Source: Candidatus Methanophagales archaeon
GTDB taxonomy: Archaea > Halobacteriota > Syntropharchaeia > Alkanophagales > Methanospirareceae
DNA: 10,072 bases
Assembly (NCBI GenBank): GCA_023131215.1
Contig: JAGLZV010000117.1
Location: forward strand, 1 to 10,072
Reading direction: 5' to 3'
Under the pieces are notes generated by a model that did not search any database, was not told where the DNA came from, and was given only the letters and a program-made list of their open reading frames with translations. Position numbers and translations under genes: made by a program. This document shows, piece by piece, positions 1 through 6,989 of the stretch. Numbering within the stretch: the stretch's first letter is position 1; the number at the start of each line of letters is the position of its first letter.

Positions 1-1091
1 GCAGGAAGAGGTAAAAATGGTAACAGTGTCAACCATAACCAGCCACTTATTGAAAGAGACGCAAGAGAAGAAGGCATGCCACGTAGGTATTCCAAATACT
101 TTTTTGTGGGAAAAGGTGTAACACCTAAGAATCCTATATCGTCATAAGGTGATTTCTCTAACCTCACAATAAATTTCTCATCTATCGTTTGCACTTCCAC
201 TACTTGCCCTGGCGTTGTGCTATTCATAAAAGCAAAAAAATCCCTGTAATCCCGGATAGGCTCGTTGTCCATTCTTATTATGCTCATTCCCTCTTTTATA
301 CCTGTATTAGCCGCTGGAAATCCTTTCTCAACTCCTACTATTCCTACTCCTTCGCTAACAGGCTGAATAGCGAACAATATGGAAAAGAAAAGGAGAAAAG
401 CAATAAATGCCACGAAGAAATTGCTTGTCACACCTGCGGAAAGTATGCGGGTTCTTTCACGTGCAGTTGCTACTTTTTTCTTTTCTTCTTTTACTGCCTT
501 TGGCTCTTTATCAGGCTCAGGCTCTAACTCTCTCTCTTCAACCGTCTTTTTCCCTTTTTCTTTTTCACCAAATAGTTGTTCGCTGTCAGGCTCTGCGAAT
601 GCTCCTATCGGTATTAACGCAACTAAAAGACCCATGGACTTCACTTTTATTTTCTCTACGGTGCTCAAAACCGCATGAGAAAGCTCATGCACCACTAATG
701 CAACAGCCAAACCAACCCATGCACACAAAGGTATAAACTCGTTTAGCCCTGGTATAAGCAGCCAGTTCCTCGGCGCGTGTAACTCCGTTGGCTCCGGCTG
801 CACCGTAAATGTTGCATAAACGCCGAGTAATACAAGAATGAACATGAAAGTCATGGCTATAAGCACTAAAATAGTGCCGATGTTGGCATAAGTCCTCCAA
901 AATCTTTCTCTTAGCTCACCTTTTGCCAATCTCTCCAATAATCTCTGCCCTCTTTTCGTCCTTATCATCAGAATAGGTCCGAATGCGGAGATATCATATC
1001 GCTGCAAAATGCCCTTTCTGTCAAGAACTAACACAATAAACCAGTAAATCAGAAATACGTACAGCACCAGCGTCAGATAATGCGAATCCAT
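1..1091 (-). CDS. Site-2 protease family (peptidase M50) membrane metalloprotease with PDZ domain, partial
   Basis: This is the N-terminal 363 residues of an intramembrane zinc protease; the 3' end lies beyond the left edge. Such enzymes cut substrates within the membrane (regulated intramembrane proteolysis). Hydrophobic segments lie near residues 5-23, 71-93, 121-145, 153-166 and 216-242. The zinc-binding HExxH motif is HELSH (H135, E136, H139) inside the third. The family's SAGxxxNF signature follows at 218-225, then a PDZ-like domain at about 248-312, and a further membrane segment begins near 347. The third family motif (LDG-type Asp) would lie outside the window, so catalytic competence cannot be confirmed. 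The ATG start has a good ribosome site, GAGAGG, six bases upstream. An odd point is a highly charged Lys/Glu/Pro-rich insert at about 170-208, where relatives usually have a short loop. The gene is divergent from tiaS, and its substrate is unknown. Confidence 0.88.
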   Translation of the reverse strand, partial: MDSHYLTLVLYVFLIYWFIVLVLDRKGILQRYDISAFGPILMIRTKRGQRLLERLAKGELRERFWRTYANIGTILVLIAMTFMFILVLLGVYATFTVQPEPTELHAPRNWLLIPGLNEFIPLCAWVGLAVALVVHELSHAVLSTVEKIKVKSMGLLVALIPIGAFAEPDSEQLFGEKEKGKKTVEERELEPEPDKEPKAVKEEKKKVATARERTRILSAGVTSNFFVAFIAFLLFFSILFAIQPVSEGVGIVGVEKGFPAANTGIKEGMSIIRMDNEPIRDYRDFFAFMNSTTPGQVVEVQTIDEKFIVRLEKSPYDDIGFLGVTPFPTKKYLEYLRGMPSSLASLSISGWLWLTLLPFLPLP

Positions 1092-1125
1092 TTTTATCCT
1101 CTCTTCCTTCCGTTTTTTATGTTAT

Positions 1126-1135
1126 GGGGGGTGAT
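1126..1135 (+). promoter_or_regulatory. Strong Shine-Dalgarno sequence of the small ORF upstream of tiaS
   Basis: The sequence GGGGGGTGAT can pair along all ten bases with the usual archaeal 16S 3' end (anti-SD for AGGAGGTGAT) if two G-U wobbles are allowed. The GG core sits five bases before the ATG at 1137. It is the best ribosome site in this gap, and it serves the small ORF rather than tiaS, whose own ATG at 1239 has no clear site. Confidence 0.5.
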
Positions 1136-1136
1136 T

Positions 1137-1238
1137 ATGAAAGAATATAATTTTTCTTTTGATAAACCTTTTTGTTCAAACCCTTTTAGAAAAAGCCTTA
1201 TTTCTTTGGTAAAGCTTTCTTTTTTAAAGAAAGTTTGA
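1137..1238 (+). CDS. Possible 33-residue leader peptide / small ORF abutting tiaS
   Basis: An ATG with a strong Shine-Dalgarno sequence opens 33 codons that end at TGA (1236-1238). The tiaS ATG follows with no gap and in the same frame. The peptide starts MKEYNFSFDK, is rich in Phe, Lys, Ser and Leu, has a basic C-terminus (KLSFLKKV), and resembles no family I know. If translated, it would couple tiaS translation to itself by reinitiation, and its last codons would melt the hairpin at 1212-1236 that sits just before the tiaS start. Against it being a real gene, the DNA underneath is a low-complexity run of T-rich/A-rich dyads, so the open frame could be fortuitous. It contains no AUA codons, so attenuation through the tRNA that TiaS modifies is not supported. 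Confidence 0.35.
   Translation: MKEYNFSFDKPFCSNPFRKSLISLVKLSFLKKV
1144..1153 (-). promoter_or_regulatory. Candidate TATA box for the site-2 protease gene
   Basis: Read on the minus strand this is AATTATATTC preceded by a purine-rich BRE-like AAAAGAAA. Initiation about 25 bases downstream would give a leader of about 30 bases containing the GAGAGG ribosome site. The same AT block reads as a TATA-like element on the plus strand too, but there it lies inside the small ORF before tiaS. It is supported only by composition and spacing. Confidence 0.4.
1212..1236. repeat. Small palindrome P1 just upstream of tiaS
   Basis: An 11-bp stem (eight perfect pairs CTTTCTTT/AAAGAAAG, one G-U and two A-T pairs) closes on a TTT loop. 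It ends three bases before the tiaS ATG and shares its last base with the TGA of the small ORF. As RNA it could hinder ribosome access to the tiaS start unless the small ORF is being translated. It has the same architecture as the palindromes at 6157-6187 and 8533-8557. Confidence 0.6.
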
Positions 1239-2588
1239 ATGATCATCGGAATAGACGATACAGATTCGAGAAAAGGAATGTGCACCACATATCTATGTGC
1301 AGTTTTAGTTGACGAGCTGAAAAAATATGGAGAAGTTTCGACTCCGAGATTGGTAAGACTCAATCCATGCATCCCATTTAAAACGAGAGGCAACGGAGCA
1401 GTATCTTTTGAGATAAGGATAGCCAATGGGAAAGAGGCTGAAGTGAAAGAAGTTATCAAAGCCCGGGTAAGTGAGCTATCGGAGTTAAGTGAAGAAGGAA
1501 CAAATCCCGGGGTTGTTTTTATTGATAACGAGGCTCTAAATGCGATCAGTAGAGGAGAGAAAGAAAACAATAGCGAGGAAATGTTAAAGAACTTCTATGA
1601 ACATGCAGTGAGAGAAGTGCTGACGATGGAAGACGCTTACACAATCATTTCCAATTTGCACTTTGATTACTTTGGATTAAAAAATAAGCGAGGGATAATA
1701 GGCGCTTTAGCTGCTGCTGCGTTTTCGGTGTTACAAAAAAACAAGCCCAATTATTACGATTTCACTTATGAGCTGATGGCATACCGGCGAAAGGAAAGAT
1801 GGGGGACGTCAAGGTCTATAGACGAAGCGAGCGTGTGGAAAGCAGATGCGACTACTTATCCTTTGACCTGGGATACGGTAGATGTGGCGAATAAAAAAAT
1901 AGTTTTTGCACCTCATTCTCCCTGTCCGGTTCTTTTTGGGATAAGAGGCGACAGCGTAGATGCTATCTACAAAACTTACGAGTTCATACATGCAGAACCT
2001 GAGGAGCGGAAAATGCTGTTCGTCACAAATCAAGGCACGGATTTTCATTTGATAAAGTTAGAAGATGCAGAGGAAAAGTTGCAAGACTATCACTCTTATA
2101 TCTTAGACGGCATGGTCAGTTCCAATCCCCGTACGATAGAAGGGGGGCATGTGGTATTTTCTATCTCGCTATCCGAAAAAACATTAGAGAATGGTATTAG
2201 TATCGAGTGCATTGCATACGAGCCGACGAAGGGATTTCGTAATATTATAAGGAAACTGCGAGTGGGTGATGAAATCACGGTCTATGGGTCACTAAAGAAG
2301 GAAACAATAAATCTCGAGAAGATAGAAGTAAGGAAATTGAACCCCGTGGTGGAGAGCAATCCCAAATGTGATAAGTGCGGGCGGAGTATGGAATCTGCGG
2401 GACGGTTGCAGGGCTACCGATGTAAACGTTGTGGGACTTATCGTGCGGATAAGGATAAGGTAATTGTTGATAGAGGGATAGAAGAAGGCTTATATGAAGT
2501 GCCACCGGTGGCAAGAAGGCATATATCAAAACCTTTAATACGTATGCGCATGAAAGAAGTGAATAAAGAGATTCACCCAAGCAGATGA
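1239..2588 (+). CDS. tiaS: tRNA(Ile2) 2-agmatinylcytidine synthetase TiaS
   Basis: TiaS attaches agmatine to C34 of tRNA-Ile(CAU) using ATP. The resulting agmatidine lets the tRNA read AUA rather than AUG; the activity is cytoplasmic and essential in archaea. The 449-residue product opens with the family signature GIDDTDS (4-10) and GMCTT (13-17). By my alignment T16 matches Thr18 of the Archaeoglobus fulgidus enzyme, the autophosphorylated residue in the kinase-like domain. RLNPCIPFKTRGNGA (40-54) is also characteristic. A ferredoxin-like central domain is followed by an OB-fold region (about 300-370), a zinc ribbon (C377, C380, C395, C398) and the conserved C-terminal ISKPL stretch (429-433). 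Length is normal. The start fits the family N-terminus, but no ribosome site precedes it; a small ORF with a strong one ends exactly at the ATG. The 3' end overlaps the first DUF116 gene by ATGA. Confidence 0.96.
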   Translation: MIIGIDDTDSRKGMCTTYLCAVLVDELKKYGEVSTPRLVRLNPCIPFKTRGNGAVSFEIRIANGKEAEVKEVIKARVSELSELSEEGTNPGVVFIDNEALNAISRGEKENNSEEMLKNFYEHAVREVLTMEDAYTIISNLHFDYFGLKNKRGIIGALAAAAFSVLQKNKPNYYDFTYELMAYRRKERWGTSRSIDEASVWKADATTYPLTWDTVDVANKKIVFAPHSPCPVLFGIRGDSVDAIYKTYEFIHAEPEERKMLFVTNQGTDFHLIKLEDAEEKLQDYHSYILDGMVSSNPRTIEGGHVVFSISLSEKTLENGISIECIAYEPTKGFRNIIRKLRVGDEITVYGSLKKETINLEKIEVRKLNPVVESNPKCDKCGRSMESAGRLQGYRCKRCGTYRADKDKVIVDRGIEEGLYEVPPVARRHISKPLIRMRMKEVNKEIHPSR

Positions 2589-3226
2589 TTGTTGAAACAC
2601 TGGGGAGGATAGTAATAATTTTTGCAATAGCATTTGCGGTTCTCTTAGCATTAGCGCTCTTCTTTTGCTTCTTTATATTCCGCACGAAAAAAATAATATT
2701 CCCAAATTTCGTGTTGTTCATAATAAGTTTGCTTTATGAGCCTTTACGCAGACTGCTTTCGTTCTTTCGTGTTGACCCAACTCTGATAGACCGGATATCA
2801 GTAGAGATAAGAAACGCATTTAATTATCCCGATTTTGCCGCTACGAAACTGGAAGAGCGTGTTTTACTTCTGCCGCAGTGCATCCGAAGCACGGAATGCC
2901 CAGCTAAACTGAGCTCGGTGGACGGTATCCATTGTATAGAATGCGGGAAATGCGTAATTGCGGAACTAAGCGCTATTTGCAAAGAACTGGGAATCAGGAT
3001 GTATATATCTCCGGGGGGGACATTCTCGAAGAGGATTCTCATGCACAGCAGACCAAAAGCGATGGTAGGTGTTGCTTGCTATCCTAATCTGTATGAAGGG
3101 GCGCTAAACGTAAAGCTTGCGGGGGTGCCAGCGCAAGGCGTGCCATTAACAACTTCCGGATGTGTTAATACCACCGTTGACTGTGAAGAAATAATAAAGA
3201 AATGCAAACTGCAAGTATCAAAATGA
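2585..3226 (+). CDS. DUF116 membrane-anchored cysteine-rich protein, copy 1
   Basis: A 213-residue protein of the DUF116 family, function unknown. The N-terminus has a strong hydrophobic helix (about 6-32) and a second hydrophobic stretch (37-56), so it is probably membrane-anchored. The soluble part carries the cysteine pattern typical of the family: C99 and C105 (LLPQC...ECPAK), C117-x2-C120-x2-C123, C132, C165 (GVACYP) and C193 (SGCVNT). This pattern suggests metal or Fe-S binding, though none is proven. The ATG overlaps the tiaS stop (ATGA) with no ribosome site, which implies translational coupling. Eight cysteines are shared with the next gene, so the pair looks like a tandem duplication. 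A link to tRNA modification is suggested only by this coupling. Confidence 0.85.
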   Translation: MIVETLGRIVIIFAIAFAVLLALALFFCFFIFRTKKIIFPNFVLFIISLLYEPLRRLLSFFRVDPTLIDRISVEIRNAFNYPDFAATKLEERVLLLPQCIRSTECPAKLSSVDGIHCIECGKCVIAELSAICKELGIRMYISPGGTFSKRILMHSRPKAMVGVACYPNLYEGALNVKLAGVPAQGVPLTTSGCVNTTVDCEEIIKKCKLQVSK

Positions 3227-3882
3227 AAAATCTAATACCCTCCTCGGTATATGTAATAGTGGGAGAAATTTTTATAATCTTTGTTGTATCAGTGGCAGTG
3301 CTAATTTTGACTGCTATCTGCTTAGCCATTTATAAAAGAGACCTGTTTCCAAGATTCACGCTCTTTGTGCTCAACCTCTTTTACCAGCCCTCCAAGCTAT
3401 TTCTCGGCTACTTCCATATAAATCCGGTAATCGTGGACGAAATAGGCATTGCACTGATGAATTCGGTATACAAAGATGCGTATGGAAAGACACCGATGGA
3501 TAAGAGATTGTTGTTCCTGCCCCAGTGCCTTCGCAACCTCGAATGTCCGGCGAAAACATCGCCACAAGAGGGAATAATGTGCGAAGAATGCGGTAGATGC
3601 GGGATTGCGGAGATTAAAAGGATGTGTGATGAACGTGGGATAAATATTTGCATCAATCCAGGTGGCGAGTTTGTCAAGCGTGCAATACGGGATAAAAAGC
3701 CCATGGCTGCAATTGGTATTGCATGTCAGCATGACCTTTACGAAGGAATGCGATATGTTACATCAAAGGGCATTCCAGCGGTAGGCGTGGTGCTTTCAAA
3801 GAGCGGCTGCGTGATGACGAAAGTGAATTGGGAAGAAGTGAGAGAGAATTTATTTTATAGACGCTCTTACGGCATATTATAG
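3223..3882 (+). CDS. DUF116 membrane-anchored cysteine-rich protein, copy 2
   Basis: This is a paralogue of the preceding gene with the same plan. It has a hydrophobic N-terminus (about 9-37 and 42-54), then C102, C108, C120-x2-C123-x2-C126, C135, C168 and C196 in matching positions, and shared motifs such as LPQC, ECPAK, EECGRCGIAEI, INPGGEF and YEGM. I place the start at the ATG of 3223, giving 219 residues, because it forms another ATGA overlap with copy 1; an in-frame ATG at 3202 would add seven residues and a 25-base overlap. It has one extra cysteine (C143) and lacks the C200 equivalent of copy 1. Sequence divergence between the copies is substantial, so the duplication is not recent and the two may form a heteromer. 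Function unknown. Confidence 0.85.
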   Translation: MKNLIPSSVYVIVGEIFIIFVVSVAVLILTAICLAIYKRDLFPRFTLFVLNLFYQPSKLFLGYFHINPVIVDEIGIALMNSVYKDAYGKTPMDKRLLFLPQCLRNLECPAKTSPQEGIMCEECGRCGIAEIKRMCDERGINICINPGGEFVKRAIRDKKPMAAIGIACQHDLYEGMRYVTSKGIPAVGVVLSKSGCVMTKVNWEEVRENLFYRRSYGIL

Positions 3883-3895
3883 TAAGAAATCACTC

Positions 3896-3916
3896 AAACT
3901 ATTTATAATTTAGTTT
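3896..3916 (+). promoter_or_regulatory. Candidate cdc48 promoter: TATA box centred in an inverted repeat
   Basis: TTTATAAT (3902-3909) lies 38-45 bases before the cdc48 ATG, so transcription should begin near 3930-3935 with a leader of about 15 bases. The box is enclosed by a 6-bp inverted repeat, AAACTA (3896-3901) and TAGTTT (3911-3916). A protein bound there would block TBP. Heat-shock-type repressors are known to control AAA ATPase genes in some archaea, but which regulator would bind here is not evident. Confidence 0.5.
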
Positions 3917-3946
3917 ACTCTACTTTATGTAGAGACGAAAAAGGAG

Positions 3947-6160
3947 ATGAAAGACGAAGAAGGGAACGAGAAGTCGGCGATATTGAGGGTAGCCGAGGCG
4001 TATCATGACGATGCTAATAGAGGAAGAGCAAGGATAGATACGGAAACGATGCGCAAGCTCGGGGTTGTAAGCGGAGATGTGATAGAAATAGAAGGTAAGA
4101 CTATTGCTACTGCTATTGTATGGACTGCCCATTCTCCCGACAGCAATAAATCAATAATACGCATAGATGGGAACATAAGGCGTAATGCCGGTGTCGCCAT
4201 AGATGACCACGTGCGAGTAAGGAAGACAACTTCGAATAAGGCAAAAAAAATTGTTCTTGCACCTACACAACCTGTAAGAATTTCGGGTGACTATAGGTAC
4301 TTATTAAATGAATTAAAAGGGCGACCAATTACAAAAGGGCAAGTCACCTGGATACCGTCGATACGCGGGCCTATTGGCTTCCACGTTATTAATACCATTC
4401 CATCAGGAGTGGTAATACCGGATATGGTGGAAACGAAGTTAGAGTTTAGAGAGCCAAGAGAAGAGGCGATAGGCGTTTCCCACGTGACTTATGAGGACAT
4501 TGGTGGGCTAAAGCGAGAAATAGGGATGATAAGAGAAATGATAGAATTGCCGCTAAGGCATCCTGAGCTATTCGAACGATTGGGGATAGAGCCACCAAAG
4601 GGCGTTCTCTTGCATGGGCCACCGGGGACTGGAAAGACGTTAATAGCAAAAGCAGTGGCGAATGAGACCGACGCCAATTTCTATTCTATCTCGGGGCCTG
4701 AGATAATGAGCAAGTTTTATGGGGAAAGTGAGAAACATCTGAGAGATATATTTGAGGAAGCGGGTAAAAACGCACCCTCTATTATTTTTATTGATGAATT
4801 GGATTCCATTGCACCGAAGAGAGGAGAGACAACAGGAGAAGTGGAAAGGCGAGTAGTAGCCCAGCTTCTTTCTTTGATGGATGGTCTGGAATCAAGAGGG
4901 CAAATAGTGGTAGTTGGCGCCACGAATAGGGTAAATGCGCTTGATGAGGCATTAAGAAGAGGAGGTCGTTTTGACCGTGAGATAGAAATAGGAATTCCGA
5001 ACAGGAATGGTCGTGAAGAGGTATTGCAAGTGCATACGAGAGGAATGCCACTGGCTGAGGATGAGAAGGATAAAATCATTAAGGAGTTAGCAAACCTCAC
5101 GCATGGATTTGTCGGTGCTGACCTCGCTACGTTATGCAAAGAAGCTGCAATGCATGCACTACGAAAAATACTCCCAGAGATAGACATAGAGAAGGAGATA
5201 CCACCGGAAGTGATGGAAAAGCTGAAAGTTACAAAGGAAGATTTTAGTGAAGCATTAAAGAACACAGAGCCTTCTGCGCTCAGGGAAGTCTTTGTAGAAG
5301 TGCCAAATGTGAAGTGGGACGACATAGGGGGTTTAGAGCATGCAAAACGGGAATTAAAAGAAGTCGTGGAATGGCCACTTAAATACCCCGATGCTTTCTC
5401 TCGTTTGAATACAAAACCACCAAAAGGTATTCTCCTGTTCGGACCGCCGGGAACGGGAAAGACGATGCTGGTAAAAGCAGTGGCGAACGTGACTGAGGCA
5501 AATTTTATTTCGATAAAAGGACCGGAACTGCTCTCGAAATGGGTGGGCGAGAGCGAGAAGGCGGTTCGTGAGATTTTCAGAAAGGCGAAGCAAGCCGCAC
5601 CTTGCATTATTTTCCTTGATGAATTAGATTCTATTGCACCTGTGAGAGGCGCCGGGTTCGACTCGCACGTGACAGAGCGAGTGGTTTCGCAGTTGTTGAC
5701 TGCGATGGATGGCTTGGAAGAGCTAAAAGAGGTAATTATCATAGCGGCGACAAACAGACCTGACATGGTGGACCCCGCTTTGCTGAGACCCGGAAGGCTT
5801 GACCGATTGATATATATACAACCGCCTGATAAAGAGGAAAGGGAGAAAATTTTTGAGGTTCACCTGAGAGGCAAGCCGATAGGAGAGGACGTAGATGTAG
5901 AGGAACTTGCGAAAAGAACAGATGGATATGTTGGTGCAGATATAGCAGCAATCGTTAAAGAAGCGGTAATGAGTGCTTTAAGGGAGTTTATCACATCAGG
6001 AATAAGTGAGGAGCACGTGAAAGAGGCGATAAAGAACATAGTAGTAAAGAAGAAGCATTTTGAAACGGCGATTAAGGGCGTAAGACCAACTGTAACGCCT
6101 GAAGCGAAGGAGGAGTTCGAAGGAAAAGTGGAGGATTTCGTGAAATACGCTTATGCATAA
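3947..6160 (+). CDS. cdc48: Cdc48/VAT-type AAA+ ATPase (archaeal p97 homologue)
   Basis: A 737-residue hexameric unfoldase with the full Cdc48 plan. The N-domain (about 1-185) has the double-psi barrel start ILRVAEAY and the RGRARID motif. D1 has Walker A GPPGTGKT at 224-231 (K230) and Walker B D283-E284. D2 has Walker A at 499-506 (K505) and Walker B D558-E559. Pore-loop motifs KFYGESE and KWVGESE and sensor motifs GATNR and AATNRPD are intact, as is LRPGRLDR in D2. D1 reads LRRGGRFDRE where archaeal relatives usually have LRRPGRFDRE; eukaryotic p97 also lacks the Pro there. The last three residues are A-Y-A, at best a weak version of the HbYX tail that docks onto the 20S proteasome. AAGGAG directly abuts the ATG with no spacer, which is unusual; a leader of only about 15 bases is predicted. 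It probably supplies unfolded substrates to the proteasome. It has its own promoter-like region and ends in a palindrome. Confidence 0.97.
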   Translation: MKDEEGNEKSAILRVAEAYHDDANRGRARIDTETMRKLGVVSGDVIEIEGKTIATAIVWTAHSPDSNKSIIRIDGNIRRNAGVAIDDHVRVRKTTSNKAKKIVLAPTQPVRISGDYRYLLNELKGRPITKGQVTWIPSIRGPIGFHVINTIPSGVVIPDMVETKLEFREPREEAIGVSHVTYEDIGGLKREIGMIREMIELPLRHPELFERLGIEPPKGVLLHGPPGTGKTLIAKAVANETDANFYSISGPEIMSKFYGESEKHLRDIFEEAGKNAPSIIFIDELDSIAPKRGETTGEVERRVVAQLLSLMDGLESRGQIVVVGATNRVNALDEALRRGGRFDREIEIGIPNRNGREEVLQVHTRGMPLAEDEKDKIIKELANLTHGFVGADLATLCKEAAMHALRKILPEIDIEKEIPPEVMEKLKVTKEDFSEALKNTEPSALREVFVEVPNVKWDDIGGLEHAKRELKEVVEWPLKYPDAFSRLNTKPPKGILLFGPPGTGKTMLVKAVANVTEANFISIKGPELLSKWVGESEKAVREIFRKAKQAAPCIIFLDELDSIAPVRGAGFDSHVTERVVSQLLTAMDGLEELKEVIIIAATNRPDMVDPALLRPGRLDRLIYIQPPDKEEREKIFEVHLRGKPIGEDVDVEELAKRTDGYVGADIAAIVKEAVMSALREFITSGISEEHVKEAIKNIVVKKKHFETAIKGVRPTVTPEAKEEFEGKVEDFVKYAYA

Positions 6161-6187
6161 AACTTCTCTTAAAAAGAAAAGTTTTAT
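6157..6187. terminator. Small palindrome P2 at the cdc48 stop codon
   Basis: A 14-bp stem (6157-6170 with 6174-6187, a single C-A mismatch) closes on an AAA loop, and the cdc48 TAA (6158-6160) lies inside it. The core, AAAACTTCTCTT and AAGAAAAGTTTT, resembles palindromes P1 and P3. It could act as a 3'-end stem-loop affecting termination or mRNA stability, or be a dispersed repeat; the sequence does not decide between these. Confidence 0.5.
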
Positions 6188-6212
6188 CAAAAGAAACAGT
6201 TTTGAAGAAAAA

Positions 6213-6222
6213 TTATAAAATA
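6213..6222 (+). promoter_or_regulatory. Candidate TATA box for rps4e
   Basis: TTATAAAATA lies 36-45 bases before the rps4e ATG. Initiation near 6240 would leave a leader of about 18 bases containing the weak ribosome site GTGA (6249-6252). The 97-base gap and the palindrome at the end of cdc48 also favour a separate transcript for the ribosomal proteins. Confidence 0.4.
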
Positions 6223-6257
6223 TCAAATACAAATTAACGAAGAACAAGTGAAGAGAA

Positions 6258-6983
6258 ATGGAAAAACATCAAAAGAGGATAGCGGCGCCTCGTAGCTGGA
6301 GAATAGAAAGAAAAACAGCCTATTGGGCGGTAAAACCCAGACCAGGACCGCATCCAGGGGGTAGAAGCATGCCTTTGCTTTTGGTCGTAAGGGACATGCT
6401 GAAGTTAGCGGACAACAGTAAGGAAACGAAAAGGATATTGAATGAAGGTAACGTTGTGGTTAATGGAAGGGTGAGAAAAGACCATAAGTTTCCTGTTGGC
6501 ATCTTTGACATTCTTTCCATCCCCGTCATAAAAGCCAATTATATGGTGTTTCTGGACAAGAAAGAGAAATTATCGCTGGTGGAAATAGAAGAGGAAGAGG
6601 TATCCGGGAAACTATGCAGGGTAGAGAACAAGAGACTGCTAAAAGAAGAGAGGATACAATTGAACCTGCATGATGGTAGGAACATTCTTCCAGGAAAAGA
6701 GCTTGCGGAGAAGATAAAAACGCACGATTCGTTAATGATTTCTCTTCCTGATAACGAAATATTGCAGCATTTTGCATATAAAGAGGGGAGTAAAGTGATG
6801 GTGATAGGGGGGAAGCATTCTGCGCAGACTGGTGAAATAGAGGAGATAAGAGTAACGAGAAGTCCAGAGTCAAATGTGGTAAAGATAAAACCCTTTAACG
6901 GCGGCGTAGAAAGTTTCGAGACAATAGACGATTATGTATTTGTAGTGGGGGAAGAAAAAATAGAGATACCAGGGGTTAAATAA
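6258..6983 (+). CDS. rps4e: 30S ribosomal protein S4e
   Basis: A 241-residue small-subunit protein found in archaea and eukaryotes. The N-terminal part carries the family signature (RIAAPRSWRIERK, then PGPHPGGRSMPLLLVVRD). An S4-type RNA-binding domain spans about 40-90 (MLKLADNSKE...EGNVVVNGRVRKDHKFPVGIFDIL). A central S4e domain follows, with a KOW-like stretch (YKEGSKVMVIGGKHSAQTGE) at about 174-193. Length is normal. In most archaea this gene sits between rpl24 and rpl5 in the spc operon; here rpl5 follows but rpl24 does not precede it, and cdc48 takes that place. A 101-base A-rich gap with a repeat separates it from rpl5. Confidence 0.96.
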   Translation: MEKHQKRIAAPRSWRIERKTAYWAVKPRPGPHPGGRSMPLLLVVRDMLKLADNSKETKRILNEGNVVVNGRVRKDHKFPVGIFDILSIPVIKANYMVFLDKKEKLSLVEIEEEEVSGKLCRVENKRLLKEERIQLNLHDGRNILPGKELAEKIKTHDSLMISLPDNEILQHFAYKEGSKVMVIGGKHSAQTGEIEEIRVTRSPESNVVKIKPFNGGVESFETIDDYVFVVGEEKIEIPGVK

Positions 6984-6989
6984 ATATTA

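Noticed and set aside
189..736. Three overlapping plus-strand frames of 99-112 codons
   Set aside because: They are antisense to the site-2 protease gene, whose HELSH and PDZ features establish the minus strand as coding.
1236..1238. The TGA before tiaS as a selenocysteine or recoded codon
   Set aside because: TiaS is complete from the following ATG with the normal family N-terminus, and I see no SECIS-like element; coupling is the simpler reading.
1094..1570. A 158-codon minus-strand frame over the start of tiaS
   Set aside because: Most of it is antisense to well-conserved tiaS sequence, and the rest is low-complexity gap DNA; it has no recognisable domain.
4717..5766. A 349-codon open frame on the minus strand opposite cdc48
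   Set aside because: It lies wholly antisense to the two AAA modules, is Ser/Phe/Pro-rich without any family motif, and is explained as a mirror of the coding frame of cdc48.
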